Assembly (NCBI RefSeq): GCF_018424695.1
Contig: NZ_QTNQ01000008.1
Coordinates: forward strand, 34,199-98,198
Direction of reading: 5' to 3'
Origin: Vannielia litorea
GTDB taxonomy: Bacteria; Pseudomonadota; Alphaproteobacteria; Rhodobacterales; Rhodobacteraceae
DNA: 64,000 nucleotides
In this document: piece by piece, positions 8,699 through 17,615 of the stretch
How positions within the stretch are numbered: position 1 is the stretch's first letter
Layout: each line of letters starts with the position of its first letter
Program-made: the position numbers and the translations under genes
Notes under the pieces: generated by a model
What the model was told of the DNA's origin: nothing
Seen by the model: only the letters and a program-made list of their open reading frames with translations
The model's database searches: none

Positions 8699-9726
8699 TG
8701 CTCAGGATCGGGGTTGTCGGATACGGAACCGGGGGGCAGCACTTCCACACGCCGTTCATCGAGGCGGCGGAGGGCTGTGCGCTGGCGGGCATCGTCGCAC
8801 GGGCCGAGGCCACCGTGGCCAAGGCACGTGCCGACTGGCCCGATACGCCGGTCTTTCCCAGCCTGACCGCGATGATCGAAGCGGGTGTCTGTGACGCGGT
8901 CACCGTCACCACGCCTCCCCAGACCCGACGCGCTTTGGTGTTGGAGGCGATCGAGGCCGGCTTGCACGTGATCGCCGACAAACCCTTTGCCCCCGATTAC
9001 GAGGGCGCGATGGAACTGGATGCGGCGGCCAAGGCCAAGGGCGTCACGCTGAGCGTGTTCCAGAACCGGCGTCTCGACGCGGATATCCAGACCTTGAAGA
9101 AGGTCATGGAGGAAGGTCGTCTGGGCCGGATCTGGCGCATTCACAATCGGATGGATTTCGACGATCCGGCGACGTTGGAACACGGCCCGGACGGTGGGCT
9201 GCTGCGCGATCTCGGCAGTCACCTTGTCGACCAGATGATCTATCTAAATGGCCCGGTTGCGCGGGTTTCGGGGCATCTGGATTTCATCAACCTGCCCGAG
9301 GGCCGCACGGACGCGTGCTTTTTCATCGTGATGTATCACGAAAATGGCCGTTTATCCGAGGTGTCGGCATCGAAACTCAACCGATACGACCTGCGCGAAT
9401 TGCGGGCCTATGGAGACAAAGGTGCTTTTGTCAGCCATTCGACTGACATTCAGGCCCAGTCGATCTTCGCGGGTAAGCGTCCGATTGATGATCCCGAAGG
9501 ATGGGGTTTTGAGCCGCAATCCAACTGGGGCACGCTTTACACCGAGGAGGGCGCCGTACCGGTGCCGTCCGAACAAGGGCGCTATCACGATTATTACACC
9601 ACCTTCGCTTCTGCGGTGCGGGCCGGCACTTCGCCGCCCGTTACCGCCGAACAAGGTGCAAAGACGCTGGCTGTCCTCGACGCCGCGCGCAAGAGCGCGG
9701 CAGACGGTATCACGATAACACTCTGA
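8698..9726 (+). CDS. Gfo/Idh/MocA family oxidoreductase (scyllo-inositol dehydrogenase-like)
   Basis: A 342-residue protein starting with the Rossmann stretch IGVVGYGTGGQHFHTPF, characteristic of the IolW/YdgJ branch, some members of which act as scyllo-inositol dehydrogenases. The catalytic region reads ADKPFAP in place of the more common EKP motif. Its start overlaps the preceding stop (TGATG). Three such dehydrogenases in one operon suggest oxidation or epimerisation between several inositol stereoisomers or derivatives. Substrate unproven. Confidence 0.85.
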   Translation: MLRIGVVGYGTGGQHFHTPFIEAAEGCALAGIVARAEATVAKARADWPDTPVFPSLTAMIEAGVCDAVTVTTPPQTRRALVLEAIEAGLHVIADKPFAPDYEGAMELDAAAKAKGVTLSVFQNRRLDADIQTLKKVMEEGRLGRIWRIHNRMDFDDPATLEHGPDGGLLRDLGSHLVDQMIYLNGPVARVSGHLDFINLPEGRTDACFFIVMYHENGRLSEVSASKLNRYDLRELRAYGDKGAFVSHSTDIQAQSIFAGKRPIDDPEGWGFEPQSNWGTLYTEEGAVPVPSEQGRYHDYYTTFASAVRAGTSPPVTAEQGAKTLAVLDAARKSAADGITITL

Positions 9727-9762
9727 ACTACGGGTCGACGACCCTACAAAAGGCAAAAGACA

Positions 9763-10758
9763 ATGCTCAAAGTCGGACTACTCGGCGCAGGCCGCATCGC
9801 CGGTGTTCACGCCACGGCGATTTCCTCTAACCCCGGCAGCACGCTGGTGGCGGTGTCGGATTATATCCCCGAAAACGCGGAAAAGCTCGCCGCGCAGTAT
9901 GGCTGCGAGGCGCGCACAACGGATGAGATCATCGCTGACCCGTCGATTGACGCGGTGCTGATCGCCACGTCGACCGACACCCATTCCGACCTGATCGAGG
10001 CGGCCACCGCAGCGGGCAAGGCGGTGCTGTGCGAAAAGCCGGTCGACCTGTCGCTGGAGCGCGCGCGCGCCTGCCAGAAAGTCGCGGCCAAGAACGGCAA
10101 GCCAGTGATGATCGGCTTCAACCGGCGGTTCGACCCGAATTTCGGTGCGCTCAAGACCGCGTTGCAAGCCGGTGAAATCGGCAAGGCCGAGCTGTTGTCT
10201 ATCACTTCTTTCGACCCGGCCCCCCCGCCGGTCGCGTACATCAAAGTCTCTGGCGGCTTGTTCCGCGACATGATGATTCACGACTTCGACATGGCGAACT
10301 TCATCATGGGTGAAGCACCCGTGACCGTAACCGCCGTTGGCACCTCGATTGTCGATCCGGAGATCGGCGCCGCGGGCGACGTGGATACCGCCGTGGTAAC
10401 GCTGACCTATGCTGATGGCCGCATCGCAGTGATCAAGAACTCGCGCCGCGCGGTCTATGGCTATGACCAGCGCGTGGAACTGCTCGGATCCGAAGGGCTC
10501 TTGCAGGCACAGAATATGCTGGAAAACACCCTGGTCAAATCTACTAGCGCAGGCGTAACCGGGGCCAAACCAACCTACTTCTTCCTCGAACGCTACATGC
10601 CCGCCTACGCGGCGGAATGGGCGGCGTTTGTGGAGGCGATAAACAGCGGCAGCGCCTTCCCGGTGACGCTGGCCGATGGCGTCTCGGCACTTGCAATGGC
10701 CGAGGCCGCGACCTTGTCGGTGAAAACTGGGGCGCCGGTGGCGCTCTCTTCGATCTAA
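9763..10758 (+). CDS. iolG: Inositol 2-dehydrogenase
   Basis: A 331-residue Gfo/Idh/MocA enzyme close to classical IolG: Rossmann motif GAGRIAGVHA, catalytic CEKPVDL near residue 91, and conserved IGFNRRFDPNF and DMMIHDFDMANF with the active-site His/Asp pair. IolG oxidises myo-inositol to scyllo-inosose with NAD+, the first Iol step. Flanked by another dehydrogenase upstream and purU downstream, all on the same strand. Confidence 0.9.
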   Translation: MLKVGLLGAGRIAGVHATAISSNPGSTLVAVSDYIPENAEKLAAQYGCEARTTDEIIADPSIDAVLIATSTDTHSDLIEAATAAGKAVLCEKPVDLSLERARACQKVAAKNGKPVMIGFNRRFDPNFGALKTALQAGEIGKAELLSITSFDPAPPPVAYIKVSGGLFRDMMIHDFDMANFIMGEAPVTVTAVGTSIVDPEIGAAGDVDTAVVTLTYADGRIAVIKNSRRAVYGYDQRVELLGSEGLLQAQNMLENTLVKSTSAGVTGAKPTYFFLERYMPAYAAEWAAFVEAINSGSAFPVTLADGVSALAMAEAATLSVKTGAPVALSSI

Positions 10759-10809
10759 TCCATCAAAAGGACCTGTCAGCCCAAACCGGGCTGGCCGGAA
10801 CATCAAACC

Positions 10810-11694
10810 ATGACCAAATTCGCCCTTCGCGTTCAATGCCAAAGCCGTCGCGGGATCGTGGCGGCCGTCTCTGCCTATTTGGCAGAGCAGGGCTGCAATA
10901 TCACGGACAGTGCCCAATTCGACGATACGGAAACCGGCAACTTCTTCATGCGGGTCAGCTTCCAGTCCGAAGAGGGCAGGGGCTTGGACGACCTGTATGC
11001 TGGCTTCGCTGACATTCGGGCGCAATTCGGCATGGACGCCGAATTCTTCGACGAGGCAGTCAAACACAAGGTCGTGATCATGGTTTCGCGCTTTGGCCAT
11101 TGTCTCAACGATCTGCTGTATCGCTGGCGGATCGGCGCTCTGCCGATCGACATCGTGGCGGTGATATCAAACCACATGGAGTATCAGAAAGTCGTGGTGA
11201 ACCACGACATTCCGTTCCACTGCATCAAGGTCACGAGGGAGAACAAGCCCGAGGCAGAAGCCCGGATCATGCAGGTCGTCGAAGACACGGGCGCAGAGCT
11301 GATCGTTCTCGCCCGCTACATGCAGATCCTGTCTGACGAGATGTGTCGCAAGATGTCGGGGCGGATCATCAACATCCACCACTCCTTCCTGCCCAGCTTC
11401 AAGGGGGCCAACCCCTACAAGCAAGCCTTTGAACGAGGCGTCAAACTGATCGGGGCTACGTCGCACTACGTGACCGCTGATCTAGATGAAGGCCCGATTA
11501 TCGAGCAGGACATCATTCGCGTGACGCATGCGCAGTCCCCCGATGATTATGTATCGCTGGGTCGCGACGTCGAGGCGCAGGTCTTTGCCCGCGCCATTCA
11601 TGCCCAAATTCATGGCCGCGTCTTCCTAAACGGGAACAAGACCGTGGTCTTCCCGCCCAGCCCCGGCTCTTACGCGTCGGAGCGCATGGGCTGA
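10810..11694 (+). CDS. purU: Formyltetrahydrofolate deformylase
   Basis: A 294-residue protein with an N-terminal ACT domain (about 1-80) and a formyltransferase-fold domain holding the catalytic triad Asn188, His190 (INIHHSFLP) and Asp226 (TADLDEGP). It hydrolyses 10-formyl-THF to formate and THF. PurU usually balances purine/glycine folate pools. Inside a catabolic operon with an oxygenase it more likely drains C1 units released by demethylation, as seen for purU next to other demethylation systems. The context argument is inference; the family call is firm. Confidence 0.95.
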   Translation: MTKFALRVQCQSRRGIVAAVSAYLAEQGCNITDSAQFDDTETGNFFMRVSFQSEEGRGLDDLYAGFADIRAQFGMDAEFFDEAVKHKVVIMVSRFGHCLNDLLYRWRIGALPIDIVAVISNHMEYQKVVVNHDIPFHCIKVTRENKPEAEARIMQVVEDTGAELIVLARYMQILSDEMCRKMSGRIINIHHSFLPSFKGANPYKQAFERGVKLIGATSHYVTADLDEGPIIEQDIIRVTHAQSPDDYVSLGRDVEAQVFARAIHAQIHGRVFLNGNKTVVFPPSPGSYASERMG

Positions 11695-11711
11695 TGACAG
11701 AGGATAGCAAA

Positions 11712-13637
11712 ATGACCAAACCCTTGGACGTAATCACGATTGGCCGTGCGGGCGTAGACTTGTATGGCGCGCAGATTGGCGGGCGGCTCGAGGATATGGC
11801 GTCCTTCGACAAGTATATCGGTGGGTCTCCGACGAATATCGCCTGCGGCACCGCCCGCCTTGGCCTGAAGTCGGCGCTGATCTCGCGCGTGGGCAACGAG
11901 CACATGGGGCGGTTCATCGTCGAGCAACTGGCGCGTGAGGGGGTTGAGACGAAAGGTGTTGTGACCGATCCGGAGCGGCTGACGGCCCTGGTGATCCTCG
12001 GCATCCGCGATCAGGAACAATTCCCGCTGATCTTCTATCGCGAGAATTGCGCTGATATGGCGCTGTGCGAAGATGACATCGATCCCGAGTTCATCAAATC
12101 CGCGCGTTCCGTCGTGCCCACCGGCACCCACCTGAGCCACGAACGCACCCGCGCTGCGGTGCTCAAGGCGCTGACCATTGCGCGCGAGAACGGCGTCAAG
12201 ACCGCGCTCGACATCGACTATCGCCCGAACCTCTGGGGCATTCTGGGGCATGGCGACGGCGAGAGCCGCTTTGCCGAAAGCGCCGAGGTGACCGCGCAGT
12301 TGATGAGCACGCTGCACCTGTTTGACCTGATCGTTGGCACCGAGGAAGAGTTCCACATCGCCGGGGGCTCGACGGATACCATCGCGGCGCTGCGCGCGGT
12401 GCGGGCCGTGTCAAACGCCACGCTGGTCTGCAAGCGCGGACCGATGGGGGCCGTGGCCTTCGAAGGCGATATCCCCGACAGCCTCGACGATGGCCAGACC
12501 GGACCGGGCTTTCCGATCGAGGTGTTCAACGTCTTGGGCGCGGGCGATGGCTTCATGTCGGGCCTGCTCAAGGGCTGGCTGGATGGCGAGCCTTGGCCCA
12601 CCGCGCTGAAATACGCCAACGCCTGCGGGGCCTTCGCGGTCAGTCGTCACGGCTGCACCCCGGCCTATCCGTCGTGGGAAGAGCTTCAGTTCTTCTTCGA
12701 GCGCGGCATCATCCAACCCGACCTGCGCAATGATGCAGAGTTGGAACAGGTCCATTGGGCGACGAACCGCCACACGCGCCCCGGCGCGCAGGCGGATGTT
12801 CTGCGGACCTTTGCCTTTGACCATCGCATGCAGCTGGAGGAAATGGACGGCTACTCCCTGGAAAAGGGTGGGGCCTTCAAAGAGTTGTGCCTTGAGGCCG
12901 CGCTGAAGGTTCAGAACGGTGAGACCGGGTATGGCATCCTGTGCGACAATCGCATCGGCCGCTCCGCGCTGCACCGCGCGTCCGGCTCTGGCCTGTGGAT
13001 CGGTCGCCCGACCGAGGACCCCGGCTCGCGCCCAATCCAGTTCGAAAAGGACCTTGGCATCGACTTTGGCCGGTTCAAGGAATGGGCGGTTGAGGACGTG
13101 GTGAAACTGCTCGTTTTCTGTCACCCCGACGACGACGCCACGACCCGCGCCCTGCAAGAAGAACGCGTCTTGCGCCTGTTCACCGCCGCCCGTCGGGCCG
13201 GGCTGGAGGTCCTGCTCGAGGTGATCCCGTCCAAGGTCGGCCCGGTCGATGACACAACCACCGCGACGCTGATCCAGCAATTCTACGATGCGGGCGTCTA
13301 TCCAGACTGGTGGAAGCTGGAGCCGTTCAAGACCGACGCGGCCTGGCAAAACGCCGTCAATGCCATCGAGCGCAACGATCCGCGCACCCGTGGCATCGTG
13401 GTGTTGGGGCTGGATGCGCCCGAGGCCGAACTGGCGGAAAGCTTTGCCATGGCCGCCAAGCAGCCACTGGTCAAAGGGTTTGCCGTGGGCCGGACAATCT
13501 TTGGCGACGCCGCCCGCGCATGGATGAAAGGCGACATGACCGACGCAGAGGCAGTTGCCCAGATGGCAGAGCGTTTCACTCGGCTGTGCAACGTCTGGGA
13601 CACGGCGCGCGCGGACGCACGCCTGAACGCCGCATGA
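11712..13637 (+). CDS. iolC: 5-dehydro-2-deoxygluconokinase with C-terminal DUF2090 domain
   Basis: A 641-residue fusion. Residues 1-310 form a PfkB/ribokinase-type kinase (GGSPTNIACGTARLG, and NVLGAGDGFMSG around 272-283 with the catalytic Asp). The rest is DUF2090, an aldolase-like TIM barrel. Known Iol pathway: IolC phosphorylates 2-deoxy-5-keto-gluconate, and an aldolase (IolJ) then cleaves it. No separate iolJ is seen here, so the fused domain may supply that step. I prefer the ATG at 11712, with AGAGGA seven bases upstream, over the ATG at 11694 that overlaps the purU stop. Confidence 0.93.
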   Translation: MTKPLDVITIGRAGVDLYGAQIGGRLEDMASFDKYIGGSPTNIACGTARLGLKSALISRVGNEHMGRFIVEQLAREGVETKGVVTDPERLTALVILGIRDQEQFPLIFYRENCADMALCEDDIDPEFIKSARSVVPTGTHLSHERTRAAVLKALTIARENGVKTALDIDYRPNLWGILGHGDGESRFAESAEVTAQLMSTLHLFDLIVGTEEEFHIAGGSTDTIAALRAVRAVSNATLVCKRGPMGAVAFEGDIPDSLDDGQTGPGFPIEVFNVLGAGDGFMSGLLKGWLDGEPWPTALKYANACGAFAVSRHGCTPAYPSWEELQFFFERGIIQPDLRNDAELEQVHWATNRHTRPGAQADVLRTFAFDHRMQLEEMDGYSLEKGGAFKELCLEAALKVQNGETGYGILCDNRIGRSALHRASGSGLWIGRPTEDPGSRPIQFEKDLGIDFGRFKEWAVEDVVKLLVFCHPDDDATTRALQEERVLRLFTAARRAGLEVLLEVIPSKVGPVDDTTTATLIQQFYDAGVYPDWWKLEPFKTDAAWQNAVNAIERNDPRTRGIVVLGLDAPEAELAESFAMAAKQPLVKGFAVGRTIFGDAARAWMKGDMTDAEAVAQMAERFTRLCNVWDTARADARLNAA

Positions 13638-13648
13638 AGGATACGATC

Positions 13649-15493
13649 ATGACCAAGACCATTCGATTGACTGCGGCTCAGGCCATGGTGCGATACATCG
13701 CGGCACAAAAGACCGAAAGCGGCGAACCCTTCATCGCGGGGTGCTGGGCGATCTTCGGACATGGTAACGTGGCCGGGCTGGGCGAGGCGCTGTATTCCGC
13801 GCAGGATGCCCTGCCGACCTGGCGCGGCCAGAACGAACAGACCATGGCGCATACGGCGATTGCCTTTGCCAAGGCGTCCAAGCGGCGCCGCGCGATGGCG
13901 GTGACCTCGTCGATTGGGCCGGGCGCGACGAACATGGTGACCGCCGCTGCGCTGGCGCATGTGAACCGCATTCCGTTGCTGCTGCTCCCCGGCGACGTGT
14001 TCGCCAACCGCCGCCCCGATCCGGTGCTGCAGCAGGTCGAGGATTTTGACGACGGGACGGTCTCGGCGAACGACTGTCTCCGGCCCGTCAGCCGGTATTT
14101 CGACCGGATCACCCGGCCCGAACACCTGCTCACCTGCCTGCCGCGCGCCATGTCGGTGATGACCGATCCGGCCAATTGCGGCCCGGTCACGCTGTCCTTC
14201 TGTCAGGACGTGCAGGCTGAAGCCTATGACTACCCACAAGCGTTCTTTGAGCCAAAGGTCTGGCGAATCCGCCGCCCCGAGCCGGATGCGGGGGAGTTGG
14301 CCGATGTAGTCGACCTGATCAAGGCCGCGAAGAACCCTGTAATCGTCTGTGGCGGAGGCGTGATCTACTCACAGGCCGAGGACGTGCTGGGCGATTTCGC
14401 GACCAAGCACAACATCCCTGTCGTGGAAACACAGGCGGGCAAATCGGCCTTGGCGCAGGCCCACTCGATGAACTTCGGCGCAAGCGGTGTCGATGGGTCC
14501 GCGGCGGCGAACGCCGTGTCGGAAAACGCCGATCTGGTGATCGGGGTCGGCACGCGCTTTCAGGACTTCACCACCGGATCGTGGGCCTTGTTCAAAAACC
14601 CTGTGCGGCGGTTGGTCTCAATCAACGTCGCCGCCTATGACGCCGTGAAACACGGCGCTGTGCCGATGGTCTCGGACGCGAAAGTGGCGTTGGAAAAGAT
14701 CGGCGCGGCCCTTGGCGATCATGCGGCCAGCGCCCCGGATGCCACGCTGCGAAGCGACTGGCTGGAGGCCGTCACCGCCCATGTCGCCCCGCGCGAGGGT
14801 GGCGAAGGCTACCGCCCGCTCGACGCCGAAGTGATCGGCGCGGTGCAACGCGCCACCGGCCCGGATGCGGTTGCGATGTGCGCCGCAGGCACCATGCCCG
14901 GCGCCTTGAAACTGCTGTGGCAACCGTCGCAGGGCGGGTATCACATGGAATACGGCTTTAGCTGCATGGGCTATGAAATCGCCGGAGCCATGGGCCTGAA
15001 GTTGGCCAGTCCCGAGCGCGAGGTGATCTGTTTTGTGGGCGACGGCAGCTATATGATGGCGAACTCGGAACTCGCCACGGCGGTGATGCGCCGCGTGCCC
15101 TTCACCGTCGTGTTGACCGACAACCGGGGCTATGGCTGCATCAATCGCCTGCAGACTTTGGGCTGTGGCGGCGCGCCGTTCAACAATCTCTATGAGCACT
15201 CGAATGTCGAGTTTCAGCCCGAGATCGACTACGTGGCGCACGCCGCGTCGATGGGGGCGCATGCGGTCAAGGCGGCCGACATCGCGGCGCTTGAGGCCGA
15301 GATCGCCAATGCACGCGGTCGCAACATCCCGACGGTGATCGTGATCGAAACCAACCCGGCCGAGGGACCGGGCTTTGGCGACGCGGGCCATTGGTGGGAT
15401 GTGGCCGTGCCTGCGGTCAGCGACCGCGAAGGTGTGAACGCGGCCTATGCCAGCTATCTTGAGAACATGGCCCAACAACGGCTGGTCAACTGA
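13649..15493 (+). CDS. iolD: 3D-(3,5/4)-trihydroxycyclohexane-1,2-dione hydrolase
   Basis: A 614-residue ThDP-dependent enzyme of the IolD family. The N-terminal part has GQNEQTMAH, with the Glu that activates thiamine. The C-terminal part has GDGSYMMANSELATAV followed by NRGYGCIN, the ThDP/Mg motif. It opens the cyclitol ring to 5-deoxy-glucuronate. The ATG at 13649 has AAGGA seven bases upstream; an ATG at 13634 overlapping the iolC stop would add five residues. The frame stays open upstream only as a shadow of iolC. Confidence 0.95.
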   Translation: MTKTIRLTAAQAMVRYIAAQKTESGEPFIAGCWAIFGHGNVAGLGEALYSAQDALPTWRGQNEQTMAHTAIAFAKASKRRRAMAVTSSIGPGATNMVTAAALAHVNRIPLLLLPGDVFANRRPDPVLQQVEDFDDGTVSANDCLRPVSRYFDRITRPEHLLTCLPRAMSVMTDPANCGPVTLSFCQDVQAEAYDYPQAFFEPKVWRIRRPEPDAGELADVVDLIKAAKNPVIVCGGGVIYSQAEDVLGDFATKHNIPVVETQAGKSALAQAHSMNFGASGVDGSAAANAVSENADLVIGVGTRFQDFTTGSWALFKNPVRRLVSINVAAYDAVKHGAVPMVSDAKVALEKIGAALGDHAASAPDATLRSDWLEAVTAHVAPREGGEGYRPLDAEVIGAVQRATGPDAVAMCAAGTMPGALKLLWQPSQGGYHMEYGFSCMGYEIAGAMGLKLASPEREVICFVGDGSYMMANSELATAVMRRVPFTVVLTDNRGYGCINRLQTLGCGGAPFNNLYEHSNVEFQPEIDYVAHAASMGAHAVKAADIAALEAEIANARGRNIPTVIVIETNPAEGPGFGDAGHWWDVAVPAVSDREGVNAAYASYLENMAQQRLVN

Positions 15494-15518
15494 CCGCCTC
15501 TTAGGAAAGTCGCCAAAA

Positions 15519-16424
15519 ATGAGTGTGAGAATCGGCATCTCGCTGATTGCCTGGCAGAATGACGACCTGCCCGAATTGACCGCCGCCTTTACCACCGAAG
15601 GCGCGATGGAGGATGCGGGCAAGATCGGCTACATGGGCGTAGAACGCGGACGTCGCATGCCCGCCGACACCGAGGGTTTGCGAGCCTATCTGGATCGCTA
15701 CTCCGTGTCGCTTTGTGGTGGCTGGTGCTCGGGCAACCTGATGGTCAATGACCTCGCGACCGAACAAGAAGCTATCCGCCAGCAGGTCGACCAGTTCGCG
15801 GCGCTGAACGCACCTTGCATCGTCTATGCGGAGTGTTCCAACACGATTCAGGGCGACATCGGCACGCCTGTGTCGCGCCGTCCCAAAATGAGCCGCGACG
15901 AGGTCATGGCCTATGCCGCAAAACTGTCGGAACTGGCGAAATGGTCGGCGGATCGGGGTACACCGCTGGCCTATCACCACCACATGGGCGCGATGGTGCA
16001 GGACGCCGAGGATATCGATTGGCTGATGGAGGGCTCGACCCGCGACCTGCATCTGCTTTACGACACTGGCCATCTGCATTTTGCCGGGGCTGATCCGCTG
16101 GCCATCTTGGACAAATGGGGTCACCGCGTGTGCCACGTTCACTTCAAGGACGTGCGCCAGAAGGTGCTGGACTGGGTCCGCGCGGAGGACAAAAGCTTTC
16201 TCGATGGCGTGGCAGCAGCCGTCTATTCCGTGCCGGGCGATCCAGAGGGATGCATCGACTTTCAGGCGATCACCGACCAGCTCAAGGCAATGGACTACAA
16301 AGGCTGGATCGTCGTCGAGGCCGAGCAGGACCCGGCCAAGGCCCCGCCCTTCGAGTATTCCAAGCTCGGCTTTGATCACATCACCCGGATCTGCGCCAAA
16401 TCCGGCCTGACCGTCGCGCGCTGA
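15519..16424 (+). CDS. iolE: Inosose dehydratase
   Basis: A 301-residue TIM-barrel enzyme with motifs AYHHHMGAMVQDAEDID, LLYDTGHLHFAG and HVHFKDVR, typical of IolE. It dehydrates scyllo-inosose to the trihydroxycyclohexane-dione used by IolD, whose gene ends 25 bp upstream. The start at 15519 (MSVRIGISLIAWQND) fits the family; an upstream extension would run into iolD. Confidence 0.93.
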   Translation: MSVRIGISLIAWQNDDLPELTAAFTTEGAMEDAGKIGYMGVERGRRMPADTEGLRAYLDRYSVSLCGGWCSGNLMVNDLATEQEAIRQQVDQFAALNAPCIVYAECSNTIQGDIGTPVSRRPKMSRDEVMAYAAKLSELAKWSADRGTPLAYHHHMGAMVQDAEDIDWLMEGSTRDLHLLYDTGHLHFAGADPLAILDKWGHRVCHVHFKDVRQKVLDWVRAEDKSFLDGVAAAVYSVPGDPEGCIDFQAITDQLKAMDYKGWIVVEAEQDPAKAPPFEYSKLGFDHITRICAKSGLTVAR

Positions 16425-16442
16425 CACAGACAAGAGGCCCGG

Positions 16443-17603
16443 ATGAGCGATACCGTCTATTTCACGCCCGAGGATTGCGATCTGGAAACGTTCCGCGCGC
16501 TGATCGGGCAATCGCTCGACGCGGCCTCCGTGCCCCTCGCGGCGGACATCGCGCAGAACGTGCCGGTCTATGACATGACAGTGCTGTGTGACCACCTGAC
16601 CGACCCGGCGGCGCGCCGCGCCCTGATGGCGGAATGGGCACAAGGTTTGGGGCAGGGGGCCGGCCTGCTGGTTCTGCGCGGTGCCTATGCCGATACCGCG
16701 CCGATCGATGCCGCCACCGCTGTTTACGAAGACATCATTGCGCAGGAAAAGGGCAAAGGCGGGGCGGATCATTTTGCCGCCTCGGGCGCGAATGATCGGA
16801 TCTGGAATTCGCTGCAAAAGCTTTGCCTCGCCGCACCTGAAACCTTTGCGTTGTATTTCGGAAACCTCGCCATCGACGCAGTCTGCGATGCGTGGCTGGG
16901 GCCGGGGTATCAGATGACAGCGCAGGTCAATTTGGTCCGTCCGGGGGGCAAGGCGCAGCAGGCGCATCGCGACTATCATCTGGGGTTCCAGACCGAGGAG
17001 ATGGCTATGCGCTTTCCCGCGCATGTTCATGACCTGTCCGCGGTGATGACCCTGCAAGGTGCGGTTGCCCATTGCGACATGCCGGTCGAGAGCGGCCCGA
17101 CCAAGCTCTTGCCCTTCTCGCAGCTGTTCCGCCCCGGGTACCTCGCCTATCGTCATGCGGATTTTGCTGCACTGTTCGAGGAGCGCTGCATCCAGCTGCC
17201 ACTGGCCAAGGGTGATGCGCTGTTCTTCAACCCGGCGCTGTTCCATGCGGCAGGCGAGAACCGCAGCGCGGATATCCAGCGCATGGCGAACCTGTTGCAG
17301 GTTTCTTCTCCCTTTGGCCGCGCGATGGAGGCGGTGGATCGCGATGCCATGAGCCGGGCGCTGTACCCGGCCTTGTTGGCCTTGCGTGAAACGGGCCGAC
17401 TGAACGCCGCGCAGACCCGCGCCGCGATTGCCGCCTGTGCCGAGGGCTATAGCTTCCCGACTAATCTCGACTCCGATCCGCCTGGTGGCGGACTGGCCCC
17501 CGAAACCCAGGCTGCTCTTGTCTGTCGCGCCATTGAGGCGGGAACGGATGCTGTCAGCCTTGCCGCAGAACTCGACGCGCTGGCCGCGCGCCGCATAGCC
17601 TGA
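16443..17603 (+). CDS. Phytanoyl-CoA dioxygenase (PhyH) family Fe(II)/2-oxoglutarate enzyme
   Basis: A 386-residue cupin-fold dioxygenase. The iron triad is visible as His175-x-Asp177 (AHRDYHLGFQ) and His268 (FHAAGENRS), with Arg280 placed to bind 2-oxoglutarate. PhyH enzymes hydroxylate or oxidatively demethylate small molecules in the cytoplasm. It sits between iolE and iolB with gaps of 18 and 12 bp, so it belongs to the same transcript although it is not part of the textbook Iol pathway. A second entry reaction for a substituted inositol is a reasonable guess. Confidence 0.83.
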   Translation: MSDTVYFTPEDCDLETFRALIGQSLDAASVPLAADIAQNVPVYDMTVLCDHLTDPAARRALMAEWAQGLGQGAGLLVLRGAYADTAPIDAATAVYEDIIAQEKGKGGADHFAASGANDRIWNSLQKLCLAAPETFALYFGNLAIDAVCDAWLGPGYQMTAQVNLVRPGGKAQQAHRDYHLGFQTEEMAMRFPAHVHDLSAVMTLQGAVAHCDMPVESGPTKLLPFSQLFRPGYLAYRHADFAALFEERCIQLPLAKGDALFFNPALFHAAGENRSADIQRMANLLQVSSPFGRAMEAVDRDAMSRALYPALLALRETGRLNAAQTRAAIAACAEGYSFPTNLDSDPPGGGLAPETQAALVCRAIEAGTDAVSLAAELDALAARRIA

Positions 17604-17615
17604 AAGGACAACCCG

